This document shows positions 54,912 to 64,000 of a stretch of DNA of 64,000 bases, in pieces. The translations under genes and the position numbers were made by a program. The notes below the pieces were generated by a model. The model was not told where the DNA came from. It saw nothing but the letters and a program-made list of their open reading frames with translations, and did no database searches. Position 1 is the stretch's first letter. The number at the start of each line of letters is the position of its first letter. This DNA is from Bicyclus anynana (Eukaryota > Arthropoda > Insecta > Lepidoptera > Nymphalidae). Location of the stretch: contig NC_069087.1 in NCBI RefSeq assembly GCF_947172395.1, positions 12,419,107 to 12,483,106 of the forward strand. The letters run 5' to 3'.

Positions 54912-55240
54912 GACGGCCTCCGTGGCGCAGTGGTATGCGCGGTGGATTTACAAGACGGAGGTCCTGGGTTCGATCCCCGGCTGGGCTGATTGAGATTTTC
55001 TTAATTTGTCCAGGTCTGGCTGGTGGGAGGCTTCGGCCGTGGCTAGTTACCACCCTACCTGCAAAGACGTACCGCCAAGCGATTTAGCGTTCCGGTACGA
55101 TGCCGTGTAGAAACCGAAAGGGGTGTGGATTTTTATCCTCCTCCTAACAAGTTAGCCCGCTTCCATCTTAGACTGCATCATCACTTACCAGGTGAGATTG
55201 TAGTCAAGGACTAACTTGTAAAGAATAAAAAAAAAAAAAA
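54912..55240 (+). mobile_element. SINE family A, full length
   Basis: Complete head (GACGGCCTCCGTGGCGCAGT), B box (GGGTTCGATCCCC), body and tail with CAGGTGAGATTGTAGTCAAG, closing with GTAAAGAAT and 14 As. A 3-4 bp deletion at CTTACCAGG. Short frames on both strands are spurious. Confidence 0.94.
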
Positions 55241-56194
55241 CCAAGCCGCATTTGGAGCCCTCGTTACTTTAATTTTAAGTTTTCGATTAATTATTATAAC
55301 CATTATCTAATAATATAATAACCTGACGTTTTGAAAGTGCTTGTAAAGTAAGTTTAATTGTAATAAATGAATTTTGAATATATATCTCATAACTTTAAGT
55401 CATACATTAACAAGCTTTATTGATTTCTAATGACAAGGTCAATGACCATCCCCGTATGCTTATTTTGATATTTCATAAAAGTGATCATTAAAAACCTTTT
55501 TGGGTCTGAGTTATAAATGCTAACACTAAATAATTGATCCGATAAACGCAACGAACATTTTAATAATAATTAAACTTTGCATATACGGTGCGAGGGCGTT
55601 TATTGAAAGGTTTGGTAAGATTTGATCTTCTAACGAATTCGCTATAAAAGGGATTACAAGATTATAAAATTTTAATGTTTAAAATTGAATCGAATTCTAT
55701 AGATACATAAGGAAAGGGTGGTTGTCGATGATATGATGATGATATATTTAATTACCTACTACGCCAATTGTTAGGCGACTTCTATTTGCAATGATGAAGA
55801 GTATTTTGAACTGTGTTTCAAAAAGAGGAGCTTTTATGTTCAGCTGTATGTATATTGCATGTCTTATGTCATTTCCTAAGTGTAGTTGTGTATTTCGTTA
55901 GATGTTAACATTGTTGATATAATTTACAGTTATTAACACAGTAAGAAGTGCTAAAACCAAAGACACTATTATCGAATTAAAAGAAAATGGAATGAAAATT
56001 AACAACAGATTAAAATTGTTTAGGACCTCTTGAATCTCCCTTCAAAATAGGGCTTCTATGTTGATGAAGTTAAACATAAAGATCATGAACCTATGGGTTT
56101 AGAGCTTAAGACAATGTTTATTAAAAATCACTATCGAATGGTAATAACAATGACCGGTACCATAACTTCCCAACTCCAGGCTCTTACAAAGAAT
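55241..56194. other. No gene seen
   Basis: AT-rich. At 55818-55858 TTTCAAAAAGAGGAGC / TTCAGCTGTATGTAT is a degenerate trace of the start of the 52631 element. Confidence 0.4.
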
Positions 56195-56300
56195 TTCAAC
56201 ATTAACAACCTAACATTTTCTTAGCTCAACCAAAGAATCGAATCCAGGACTTAACGATACGGACCTAACTAGTCATTAGACCAACGAGGCAGTCATTCAC
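56195..56300 (-). mobile_element. SINE family C-like head
   Basis: On the minus strand: GACTGCCTCGTTGGTCTAAT (A box) and AAGTCCTGGATTCGATTC (B box). Only the tRNA-like part is clear. Confidence 0.5.
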
Positions 56301-57244
56301 CTTACAGATCAAATCACAAATCGTTACATAAAACGAAAATAATTCTAAACGGTTCTTTTATTATCCGGCTACCGTCGGTTTTTGCTTGCAGCGCTTAGCA
56401 ATTAACACCTCCAGAGGTCACGTCGGCCTTGCATATAGTCAACCCTCACCTACGTCCCACCCACGCTCCACCCAAACTGAATTGATAATCTCATATAAAT
56501 CAATACGCATAAATAAAAACGCACCTTCGCTTGTATAATTACAAAGGTGTTTGATTTATGCCTCTATATTTATTTAGCAGCGGGTGTTGTAATGCTGAAG
56601 TGATCGTTTTTTATTTAGGATGAAGCGATTATGTTCGTATGTTCAATTTGTACGACTAAAGCCGCATCCACACTTGGCATATTTTTAACAATAACATATG
56701 ATTTTGTAGCAATTACCTCGTTGGTTAAACTATACTGTTTCGATTCAAGTAATGGGACCTATGTTATTGAATTACTTAAAAAAATTGATCTGATGTCTGT
56801 AGTCTGATCTAATCTAGGTAACCTAACAACGTCTGTTGATGAATCACAAAATAACGAATAAATATAAAAGTAATTTTGATGTCTGATCTATTATTGTTTG
56901 GCAATCTTTTGAAAACATGACAACCAGATATACCAGAATTTCCAGAGCTACAGTTTCTGTAACTAGTATGCCTATATTAAAAATTGAAGAAATGGTAAAC
57001 AAAATTACATTGCATTTATGTTAAACAAAGAAAACAAATTTATTCAAATCTAAAAGTTATAGACAGTACCCTACCCTAATGACATTATGTTTGTCTGTAA
57101 TCCTTAAAATGTTCTTTCACATTTCTGAATGATGTCGATACGTGTAAAAATAATTAATATTTCATTTGATCAAAAACTTTTAACCGCTGCTCGAAGCGTT
57201 ATTGTTGATATGCATAGCAATCGTGGTAATACGTATATTCTCAT
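56301..57244. other. No gene supported
   Basis: TTTTTGCTTGCAG at 56371-56389 is a good acceptor-like site followed by about 60 open codons, but the frame lacks GC3 bias and a donor. Confidence 0.35.
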
Positions 57245-57460
57245 GTGTATCGATATTTTAGAGGAGAAAGAAATTTGGAATCAAAACTAGGTGGTGCCTA
57301 TTTCCAGACGAAATTTAATTATTATAATAAAAGTGTGGTTTTACCTTTACGAACGATTGGCAGTGATGGCGATGTATTGGAGCTTGAGAGCAATAATAAC
57401 GTCGATCGAGAACTTAGTCGATATTACTCAGAATTTGTACTCACCTTTTTAAAACATTAA
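57245..57460 (+). CDS. Orphan 71-codon frame, doubtful
   Basis: Begins in TGTATCGATATTTTAGAGG and ends TAA at 57458. The sequence (GGAYFQTKFNYYNKSVVLPL, then GSDGDVLELESNNNVDRELS) is better balanced than other AT-rich frames here, but no family is recognised. ATATTTTAG|AGG could be an acceptor. On the other strand AAAAAG|GTGAGTAC is a strong donor at 57448-57455. Confidence 0.15.
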   Translation: MYRYFRGERNLESKLGGAYFQTKFNYYNKSVVLPLRTIGSDGDVLELESNNNVDRELSRYYSEFVLTFLKH

Positions 57461-58031
57461 TATAGATAACTATATAAGTATAGTTGAAAGGTTTTATAAA
57501 CCAAAAGGTAATTAATCACCTGACGAAAGCGAATTAGTATTAGATACTATAGACTATTTTACACTCATAAATTATACGACTGCATTAGTCACGATTATAT
57601 AAGAATTAACTAAATTATCTAATTGGCAGAGTCTTTACAAAATATTCAAACTTAATATTACAAAATTGCTTCTAAACTAAGCAAGATATAAATGAATTCT
57701 GGATTTTGAATTTAAGATGAAACTTACACACAATGTAGACGACCAAAAAGTAATTAATGTTCATTACTTTGTATTCATCTTCAGTGTTTTTCAGTTTTAA
57801 TTCCTCAATAAGTAAATAAATATTTATACACAAGGTGAGGAATTTAAAAAAAACACTGAACATGAATACAAACTTTGGATGAGTTAAATGTAATAAAACA
57901 GATGATGATGGTGGCATGATTTGTATAGTTATTAGGATAAGTTAGCTTAAGTTTCTTATTGTATTCTTTCTCAATAAAAAAAATAAAAATAAAACAGATA
58001 AATAAATAAATTGGAGAAGGTCTGTATTTTT
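57461..58031. other. No feature recognised
   Basis: AT-rich; an 81-codon minus frame at 57672-57917 is not protein-like. Confidence 0.35.
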
Positions 58032-58317
58032 GAAGTAGAAGAAGAAGAAGAAGAAGAAATATACTTTATTGTACATTAAAAACAAAAATAAACAATAACT
58101 TATAATAACACTTAGAAACTAATGTACAAATGGCGGTCTTATCGCTAAAGAGCGATCTCTTCCAGACAACCACTGTGGAAGAGAAAAAAAAAACGTAAGC
58201 ACCGATTCGGGTATACGCACACAAAAAATAAGAAAAGTTAAGTAATTTAAATACATAAATATTAAGCAATAATACATAATAATAATACATAGACTATACT
58301 TAACTACATCATACATA

Positions 58318-58442
58318 TATACAAAGAAATACATATATACATACATACATACATACATACATACATACATACATACATACATACATACATACATACATAC
58401 ATACATACACACATACATACATACATACATACATACATACAT
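58318..58442. repeat. (CATA)n microsatellite in the LINE 3' UTR
   Basis: About 120 bp of CATA units with one CACA interruption near 58407. The four-residue periodic frames on the minus strand are its translation. Confidence 0.95.
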
Positions 58443-58584
58443 GAAAACCTGCAAAACATAAAAACAAGACGGCATCTAAGGGAAGACAAAAGAAAAATAA
58501 ATAAACAAAATAATTCAAAAATAATAATAAATAAACATAATACACATACAAGCGTAATTTGGATTAATAAGTTAAATTAAAAGA

Positions 58585-61527
58585 TCAGGGAGGAAAAAAG
58601 TGCATGTTTACCAGCCGTTTGAAAGAGGTTAGAGATTGGGCACGCCGAATGTCTAAGGGCAATGAATTCCAGAGCCGAGCAGCTTTAACAGAAAAGGATT
58701 TAGAATAGAAGGAAGTATTATGGGAAGGAATTTTTAAGATTAGGTTGTCTTCAGAGCGAAGGGAGCGACAGTGATTATCACTTAGAAAGCTAAAACGCTC
58801 TTTTAAATAAATCGGAGTCGTAGGATTAAACAGGACATTATACAAAAAAGACAGAATGTGAGTATTCCTGCGAAGGCGGATCGAGGGCCACTTGAGTTTT
58901 TCGCGAAATTCGGAAACATGGTCATATTTGCGAAGTCCAAATATGAATCTTATACAAACATTCTGAATGCGCTCAAGTTTATCCAGTAATTCTTCACTCA
59001 AATTTAGATAACAAGTGTCCGCGTAATCGAGAATTGGTAACAGGAGAGATTGTGCAAGCGCAATTTTAGTAGATAAAGGAAGGAAGTTTCGTAACCTACG
59101 AAGTGACCCCACGGATGCAAACACCTTCCCACTTACTCTGCTTACCTGAGGGGCCCAAGTGAAATACTTGTCAAAAGTAACTCCGAGATTTTTAACCGTG
59201 TCACTAAATGGCACACGCGTTCCATCAAAGATTACGTATGGAATATTATCCCAGTCAATACGTGCAACCAAACTGTGACTGCCTATAATAATAACTTGGG
59301 TTTTAGACGGATTGACTTTAAGGCCATAAGCCTTACTCCATTGCACTATACAATCTAAATCTTTATTTATGGCATCTATTGCATTGGGTAAATCAGCCAG
59401 TTTGGACTGAGCATATATTTGGAGATCATCTGCATACAGGTGATAGAGCGAGGTAAGTTGAAGAGTAATAGAACTTATAAAAAGAGAAAAAAGAAGAGGA
59501 GACAACACGCCACCTTGCGGTACGCCGGCAGAAATTGTGCACCAATCAGACACAGAGTCATTGACTCGCACACGCTGCCGACGTCCGAACAAGTAACTAT
59601 GAAACCAGTCAATCACATTAGGAGATATGTTGAGAGAAGCTAGTTTGGCTAGTAGAAGTTCGAAATCGACATTATTAAATGCATTGCTGAAATCTAGTAA
59701 GGCCAACACTGTGACACACTGATTGTCCATATTAAAACGAATATCTTCGGTAATTTTTACTAATGCAGTAGTCGTACTATGACCAGTGCGGAAACCAGAT
59801 TGAAAAGGATTTAAAAGATTCTGTCGGGTTAGGAAAAGGCTTAATTGACGATGGACTAAACGCTCAAAAACTTTCGAAAGGAATGGGAGGATGGAAATAG
59901 GCCTATAGTCAGAAAAGCAGGAAGGATTTAATTTTTTGGGTAGTGGAATGACTTGAGCATCCTTCCAAGAGGAAGGAAAACTCCCGGAAGACATGGAGAA
60001 GTTGAATAAGGATTTAATTATTGGAGCTAGTAGGTTGATGAGAGGAATAATCATCTTCCGACTAATGCAGTCAGTACCAATAGCATCAGAGTTGACCTCA
60101 CGAATACTTCTCTCAACATCACTATCAGTGACTTGACAGAAAATAAAAGCAGGATCATCAGAAGTGGGTAAAGCTAGTAAATTATTTTTAGTAGTAAGTT
60201 TAGTGGCGTCATCAATGACGCAAGTAGAGGAAAAGTGGCTATTAAGCTGATTTAAATTTATGTTGAAGGAGCTATTATTTTGACGCGCTTTCCCAACTCC
60301 TAGAGACTTAAGAAATGTCCACACTCGACCTGAATCTTCTTCTTCGAGTATGGATTTGTGGATATGGCGTCGTTGCATGTCTCTACACAACCTGTTGCAG
60401 CGATTCCGAATAATATGATATTTTTCCTTATTGGCATCACAATTGTTGGATCTATACTTGGCTTTAGCCGAGTTTTTTTTACCCTGTAAAATTTTAATTT
60501 CCTCAGTAAGCCAGGGAGCAGGGAGGTGCTTAAGCCGAACAGGACGTATTGGAGCATGTACTTCATATAGTTGAGTAAGGAGAGAATTAAAGCTCTCAAC
60601 CCTACTGTCAATGTTAGCTCCAGTAAGAACATTGGTCCAGTCAATCCCAGCAGCGTCTTCCCTCAAGCGATTTATGTCCATACTACCAAAATTACGCAGC
60701 AGAAGGATTCTCGATTTAGTTTTAGGTGGACGAATTTTGTATGAGAGAAAAATCAAGTCATGATACGAAAAGGCATCAGCGGGACATTGGCCATGTTTGG
60801 CGACATGATCAGGGGAAGAAACTAAGATGATATCCAGAAGAGATGGGCACGAATTAGGAAAAGAATGTGTAGCTAGAAGAGGAAGTATTTGTAAGTTGGC
60901 TGCTCTCACTATTGTTTTTAGACGCAAAGAGCGGAAATCTGCTTTTAGCAGGCAGGTATTGAAATCCCCCATAATAATATTATGCGAATACAATGGAATA
61001 AATCTGTCTAAAAGAGTTTCAAAAGCAGGGAAGTAGTCAATAGTGAGATTGGGATTATAATACACGCCAAGTAAAACTTTAGTATTAGAAAATAATACTT
61101 CGATAAATAAATGTTCCGCTCCCGGCGCGGCCTGGGCGTCAGATAAATTTATGATATTAAAGGGTATGTGAGAGCGTAAATATATGGCAACACCACCCCC
61201 AGTCCGGTGAATGCGATCATTACGTATTAGTTGAAATCCCGGGATTGCATAGGTTGTAGAGGACAGACACGGTTTTAACCATGATTCTGAAATCAGAATG
61301 GCGTGTATGAACTTATTATCAAAAGATGAGAGCAAATCTGGATAATGTGCAGGAATACTCTGGGCGTTGATATGAACAACATTAAAATTTTTAGGAACAT
61401 CAGAGAAGTGAGAAGTAAGATCATCAGATAAAGAAGGAAGGCTGTGAAAACTGGAATCACTATTGATTCCCTCGAGGGATGAAAGTGAAAAAAATGAATC
61501 GTCAAGGTTTTCATTTTGACTAGACAT
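58585..61527 (-). CDS. LINE ORF2: AP endonuclease and reverse transcriptase
   Basis: This 980-aa protein would nick target DNA and copy the LINE RNA from the nick (target-primed reverse transcription). Residues 48-265 are the apurinic-like endonuclease: HINAQS (52-57), the catalytic Glu in SESWL (81), GDFN (187-190), LDIILVSS (231-238) and SYHDLI near 254-259, where many relatives have SDH or SHH before DLI. Residues about 520-760 are the reverse transcriptase: IPLPKK, SDYRPISILP, SGFRTGHST, LDFSNAFNNVD (catalytic Asp 612), AGVPQGGVLSPLLF and YADD (699-702). The C-terminal 220 residues hold the usual thumb-like tail (LWNSLPLDIR). There is no RNase H. The start is the first Met, with a Ser-rich leader. 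No stop or frameshift interrupts it. Clade (CR1 versus Jockey group) is not settled by eye. Confidence 0.95.
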   Translation of the reverse strand: MSSQNENLDDSFFSLSSLEGINSDSSFHSLPSLSDDLTSHFSDVPKNFNVVHINAQSIPAHYPDLLSSFDNKFIHAILISESWLKPCLSSTTYAIPGFQLIRNDRIHRTGGGVAIYLRSHIPFNIINLSDAQAAPGAEHLFIEVLFSNTKVLLGVYYNPNLTIDYFPAFETLLDRFIPLYSHNIIMGDFNTCLLKADFRSLRLKTIVRAANLQILPLLATHSFPNSCPSLLDIILVSSPDHVAKHGQCPADAFSYHDLIFLSYKIRPPKTKSRILLLRNFGSMDINRLREDAAGIDWTNVLTGANIDSRVESFNSLLTQLYEVHAPIRPVRLKHLPAPWLTEEIKILQGKKNSAKAKYRSNNCDANKEKYHIIRNRCNRLCRDMQRRHIHKSILEEEDSGRVWTFLKSLGVGKARQNNSSFNINLNQLNSHFSSTCVIDDATKLTTKNNLLALPTSDDPAFIFCQVTDSDVERSIREVNSDAIGTDCISRKMIIPLINLLAPIIKSLFNFSMSSGSFPSSWKDAQVIPLPKKLNPSCFSDYRPISILPFLSKVFERLVHRQLSLFLTRQNLLNPFQSGFRTGHSTTTALVKITEDIRFNMDNQCVTVLALLDFSNAFNNVDFELLLAKLASLNISPNVIDWFHSYLFGRRQRVRVNDSVSDWCTISAGVPQGGVLSPLLFSLFISSITLQLTSLYHLYADDLQIYAQSKLADLPNAIDAINKDLDCIVQWSKAYGLKVNPSKTQVIIIGSHSLVARIDWDNIPYVIFDGTRVPFSDTVKNLGVTFDKYFTWAPQVSRVSGKVFASVGSLRRLRNFLPLSTKIALAQSLLLPILDYADTCYLNLSEELLDKLERIQNVCIRFIFGLRKYDHVSEFREKLKWPSIRLRRNTHILSFLYNVLFNPTTPIYLKERFSFLSDNHCRSLRSEDNLILKIPSHNTSFYSKSFSVKAARLWNSLPLDIRRAQSLTSFKRLVNMHFFPP

Positions 61528-62366
61528 GTAAAGTATAGTACTATAATATACTATATAAATAAATTAAAAATAGTTAAAGCAGAAAAAAATAATAATAATA
61601 ATAATACTAATTAAAATAAATATATATTTTAGATAATAAAAAAAAAAATTATAATAATAATAATAATTAAAATAAATATATATTTTAGATAATAAAAAAA
61701 AAATATAATAATAATAATAAAATAATATAAAATATAAAAGTAAATAAGCCTTGTGACGTTTGATCGCCAATCGAACCCTTACCTTCCAGATAAACATAAG
61801 GAAAACTAATTAATAATGCTAACACACAGAATCAGCAACAATAATAAAAAAAAAAGAGAATTAAGTCAAAAATAAATAGCAATATTAATAACAGAAATTT
61901 GAGCACGAATGGTAAAGATATTCCAAATATTAATTTTTATATTATTATAAACGAATCTTGAAATTCCTCAGAACCACAAGATGCTTGTATCAATTTAAAC
62001 ATTTTTAGTAAACATTTTTAATTAGCCTGTGGTGCTTTGACACTACGTTGACAAATGACAAGTTGACATCATGTATACTACTCTGTGGTTGACATAGGCA
62101 ATACTGACGTACGATTTCGGTTGTCATTGTCAGACGTCAGTTACATCCTGTAATTTGTAAACATTATTTAAAGAACCTTCAAAATTAAAAATTAAAAATT
62201 ATATCATTACCCTTTTTAAAAGAGTGATATTTGCATAGACTAACTACTTAATAAAGAACAAACATAATATTAATGCCTCACAACAAAAGTAACAGAAAAG
62301 AAAAGTTAATACAAGTTTGCAATAAACAAAACAGCAACATAGCCTTTATCATAGGCAAAAAGAGTT
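61528..62366 (-). other. Inter-ORF spacer of the LINE
   Basis: 839 bp, long for a LINE spacer. It holds a ~60-bp AT-rich segment duplicated in tandem (61590-61720, AAAATAAATATATATTTTAG twice, with ATA runs). It also has a TGACA/GTCA-rich segment (62038-62150) like those at 50263 and 54300. It could be a separate 5' UTR/promoter for ORF2, or an old insertion between the ORFs. Confidence 0.5.
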
Positions 62367-63113
62367 CTATTTCTTATGTGCCCTCTTGGCTCGCGGGGCC
62401 AGTGGAAATTTAGAACTTCCTGAAGCAACAGAGGGAACAGCAGCAGAAGTTATTGGCGCTGGGACTGTCACCATTGGAGCTGCAATAACATCCAGATCAG
62501 CAATCGAACGCAGATGGCGCCGGGACCCATCTTGGTGTATTGCGAAGACATTCCCATCCCTTGTCCAGCATTTGTTGACTCCGAGCCGCTGACGAGCTGC
62601 CATGAAAAGATCGTGTCGCTCCTTAGTGAGGAACTCAGACAACGTAATGCCTGAGTTCCTTAAAGCGGTTTTGGCATACCACAGATTGTTCCTGAGTGAC
62701 AGATCATGAAACTTGATTAGAATGGCTCTGGGTTTGCCATCCTTAGGACGGCCCAAACGATGGCAGCGACTTACACACTCTTGATTGATTGGCATCTTTA
62801 AATGATCAGAAAGCGTCTTAACAGTGACAGAGTCCAACTTCTCGTCTTTCGCCTCGGATATGCCATGGACCAACAGAATTTTGCGCCGGCTTCTCATTTC
62901 CAAATCATCCAAGGATCTATGAAGGAGCTGCATTTGCAGTTGGAGGCCTTCGAGCGCTGTCAATACAAAACTTCTAAAAGACTGAAATTGAGCTGCAATA
63001 TTAGAAGTAGGACTGGTAGCTGGTATAGAATGCTGCAATTGTTTTTGGAATTCATCCATTCGCTCATTAAAATGTGCACTTAGTTGTGTAACGGTTTGCT
63101 GAATAGATTCCAT
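62367..63113 (-). CDS. LINE ORF1: RNA-binding coiled-coil protein
   Basis: 248 aa. Residues 1-80 are heptad-like and Gln/Leu-rich (NERMDEFQKQLQHS, LEGLQLQMQLLHRSLDDLEM), predicting a coiled coil for multimerisation. Residues 74-150 (RSRRKILLVHGI, CVSRCHRLGRPKDGKPRAIL) resemble the RRM-like core, and 150-205 (LTKERHDLFMAARQRLG, CWTRDGNVFAI) the C-terminal domain, of L1/CR1-type ORF1 proteins that coat LINE RNA. The end is Ala/Pro-rich and basic (RAKRAHKK). The first Met is chosen. A short leader of about 100 nt precedes it. No cysteine knuckles were seen. Confidence 0.85.
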   Translation of the reverse strand: MESIQQTVTQLSAHFNERMDEFQKQLQHSIPATSPTSNIAAQFQSFRSFVLTALEGLQLQMQLLHRSLDDLEMRSRRKILLVHGISEAKDEKLDSVTVKTLSDHLKMPINQECVSRCHRLGRPKDGKPRAILIKFHDLSLRNNLWYAKTALRNSGITLSEFLTKERHDLFMAARQRLGVNKCWTRDGNVFAIHQDGSRRHLRSIADLDVIAAPMVTVPAPITSAAVPSVASGSSKFPLAPRAKRAHKK

Positions 63114-63230
63114 TGAGTTATAGTGTTAGATTGAAGTGTGAAATTAATGACAGTATCACTTTGGAAAATATAGCGCCTAAATCACTGTGGAGATTTAATA
63201 GGAATCACTACCTGGTAGGTAAAAGAACTT

Positions 63231-64000
63231 TTAACACATCACTTCACAAAACTATACTGATTTTACCAATAATTTAATTAAAAATATGAGAGAACAAATT
63301 AAACATGTGTTTACTTTTTGTATGCCTACCCGCGAAAAATATTATTGTTCTAAAGTTAAAATAGCAAACTATTCCGACCTTTCAATAGTTAATTATATAT
63401 AGTGGAGTATAATTGAAATGGTTGTAGAACGCGGCACTCATATCTGTTGCGGGCGCAAGTAGGATTTCCTTTTTAGACCATTCCTACTCGTCCATTGGGT
63501 CAGTGTGCGAGGGAGATTCTAGCATTTCCTATCGCTTGTTTAGAATCTAGTGTTTCACTTGTTACGATCTATTTAGCTTTATAACATCATACGATGTCTT
63601 TTATTGAATTGTTTAACCTCGATTAATGATTGAAAATTCGACGACGTTGTGCAAATAAACTAAAATCACGAGAGTTCCTTCGCAAAAATAACAAAGAAAT
63701 ACTCGTAGGTAATAACAGTAGCCTGTGAAGTAACTCTTCTCAGTAGGGTCTGCTTACAGAACTCGTGGTTGGAGTCAGACAAACTGTCATTTCAAAGATA
63801 CCTTATGTAATGAAGAATGTTATAATAAATTATATAGTTGTCAGGTAGTTAATCAAATAATAATAGGTTGTAGTACTTATATATAACTAATAGGGTACTT
63901 ATCATCGTATCCTAAGAATATCAAACAGGTATAAATGTAAACGATTAATACACTAAAAGCAAAGAACACAATTATCGTCCCACCTATCAAGCGAAAAGCG
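63231..64000. other. No feature recognised
   Basis: AT-rich flank of the LINE; no frame above 60 codons and no repeat match. Confidence 0.4.

Larger units (their letters stand above)
58032..63230 (-). mobile_element. Near-complete CR1/Jockey-type LINE, ~5.2 kb
   Basis: The minus strand carries, in order, a short 5' UTR, ORF1 (63113-62367), an 839-bp spacer, ORF2 (61527-58585) and a 3' UTR of about 550 bp. The 3' end is typical: TGGTTGTCTGGAAGAGATCG, CTCTTTAGCGATAAGACCGC, GTACAATAAAGTATATTTC and (TTC)n at 58056-58032. Both frames are intact. The 5' end is set only roughly, and no target-site duplication was found by eye. This copy, or a recent parent, may still be active. Confidence 0.85.

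Noticed and set aside
54912..54985. tRNA genes at the SINE heads
   Set aside because: A and B boxes are present, but the sequences do not give a full cloverleaf and are followed by the conserved SINE body.
56371..56540. Exon after TTTTTGCTTGCAG
   Set aside because: A good acceptor, but no donor, no GC3 bias and no recognisable peptide.
57448..57455. Minus-strand splice donor AAAAAG|GTGAGTAC
   Set aside because: Perfect match but upstream sequence is AT-rich with stops; likely chance.
58119..58551. Frames with four-residue periodic Met-Tyr-Val-Cys repeats
   Set aside because: Translations of the (CATA)n microsatellite in the LINE 3' UTR.

Overview
The window is a gene-poor, AT-rich stretch of an insect nuclear genome, almost certainly a butterfly or moth. 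The evidence is its repeats: tRNA-headed SINEs, short Helitrons that begin TC, end CTAG or CTAA and sit between A and T, RTE-like and CR1/Jockey-like LINE tails, and repeats carrying AGGGTTCCG or ACCGACTTCC ends. These are typical of Lepidoptera. I cannot name a species. Nothing bacterial, plasmid-like or clearly viral was seen.

The only complete protein genes are the two ORFs of one LINE at 58.0-63.2 kb on the minus strand. ORF1 (248 aa) is a coiled-coil and RNA-binding protein. ORF2 (980 aa) carries an AP-type endonuclease and a reverse transcriptase with YADD. Both frames are open, so the copy is young.

Host coding sequence is scarce. The best candidate is a 45-nt microexon at 4457-4501 (minus), with good splice sites and strong GC3, which suggests that this end of the window lies in long introns of a minus-strand gene. 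Other candidates are a THAP-type zinc-finger first exon at 50780-50856 with a perfect splice donor but no start codon, a possible terminal exon at 20682-20882, and an unassigned open frame at 47656-48126. GC-rich islands at 17.3-18.25 kb and 45.24-45.87 kb look like promoters or 5' exons. The second has a TATA box and a splice donor about 190 bp apart.

Layout: 0-12 kb holds a foldback element, SINEs, Helitrons and LINE tails. 12.65-14.23 kb is a ~141-bp tandem array interrupted by a foldback MITE and a SINE tail. 14.9-16 kb is a SINE cluster with a near-perfect palindrome. 17-25 kb is mostly unique sequence with GC islands. 25-33 kb is dense in Helitrons, SINEs and a TAGGG-type array. 33-48 kb is mostly unique AT-rich sequence with a ~180-bp tandem repeat at 38.4 kb. 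48-55 kb holds inverted SINEs, MITEs, the THAP fragment and a composite element with a 130-bp tandem array and a near-perfect 328-bp foldback. 55-58 kb is mostly unique, followed by the LINE.

The elements depend on each other. The 3' tail of SINE family A matches the 3' end of the CR1/Jockey-like LINE fragments here, as expected if that LINE mobilises the SINE. Nested insertions (SINE in Helitron, retroelement in SINE, MITE in tandem array) give a partial order of events. SINE family names A, B and C and other family labels are mine.
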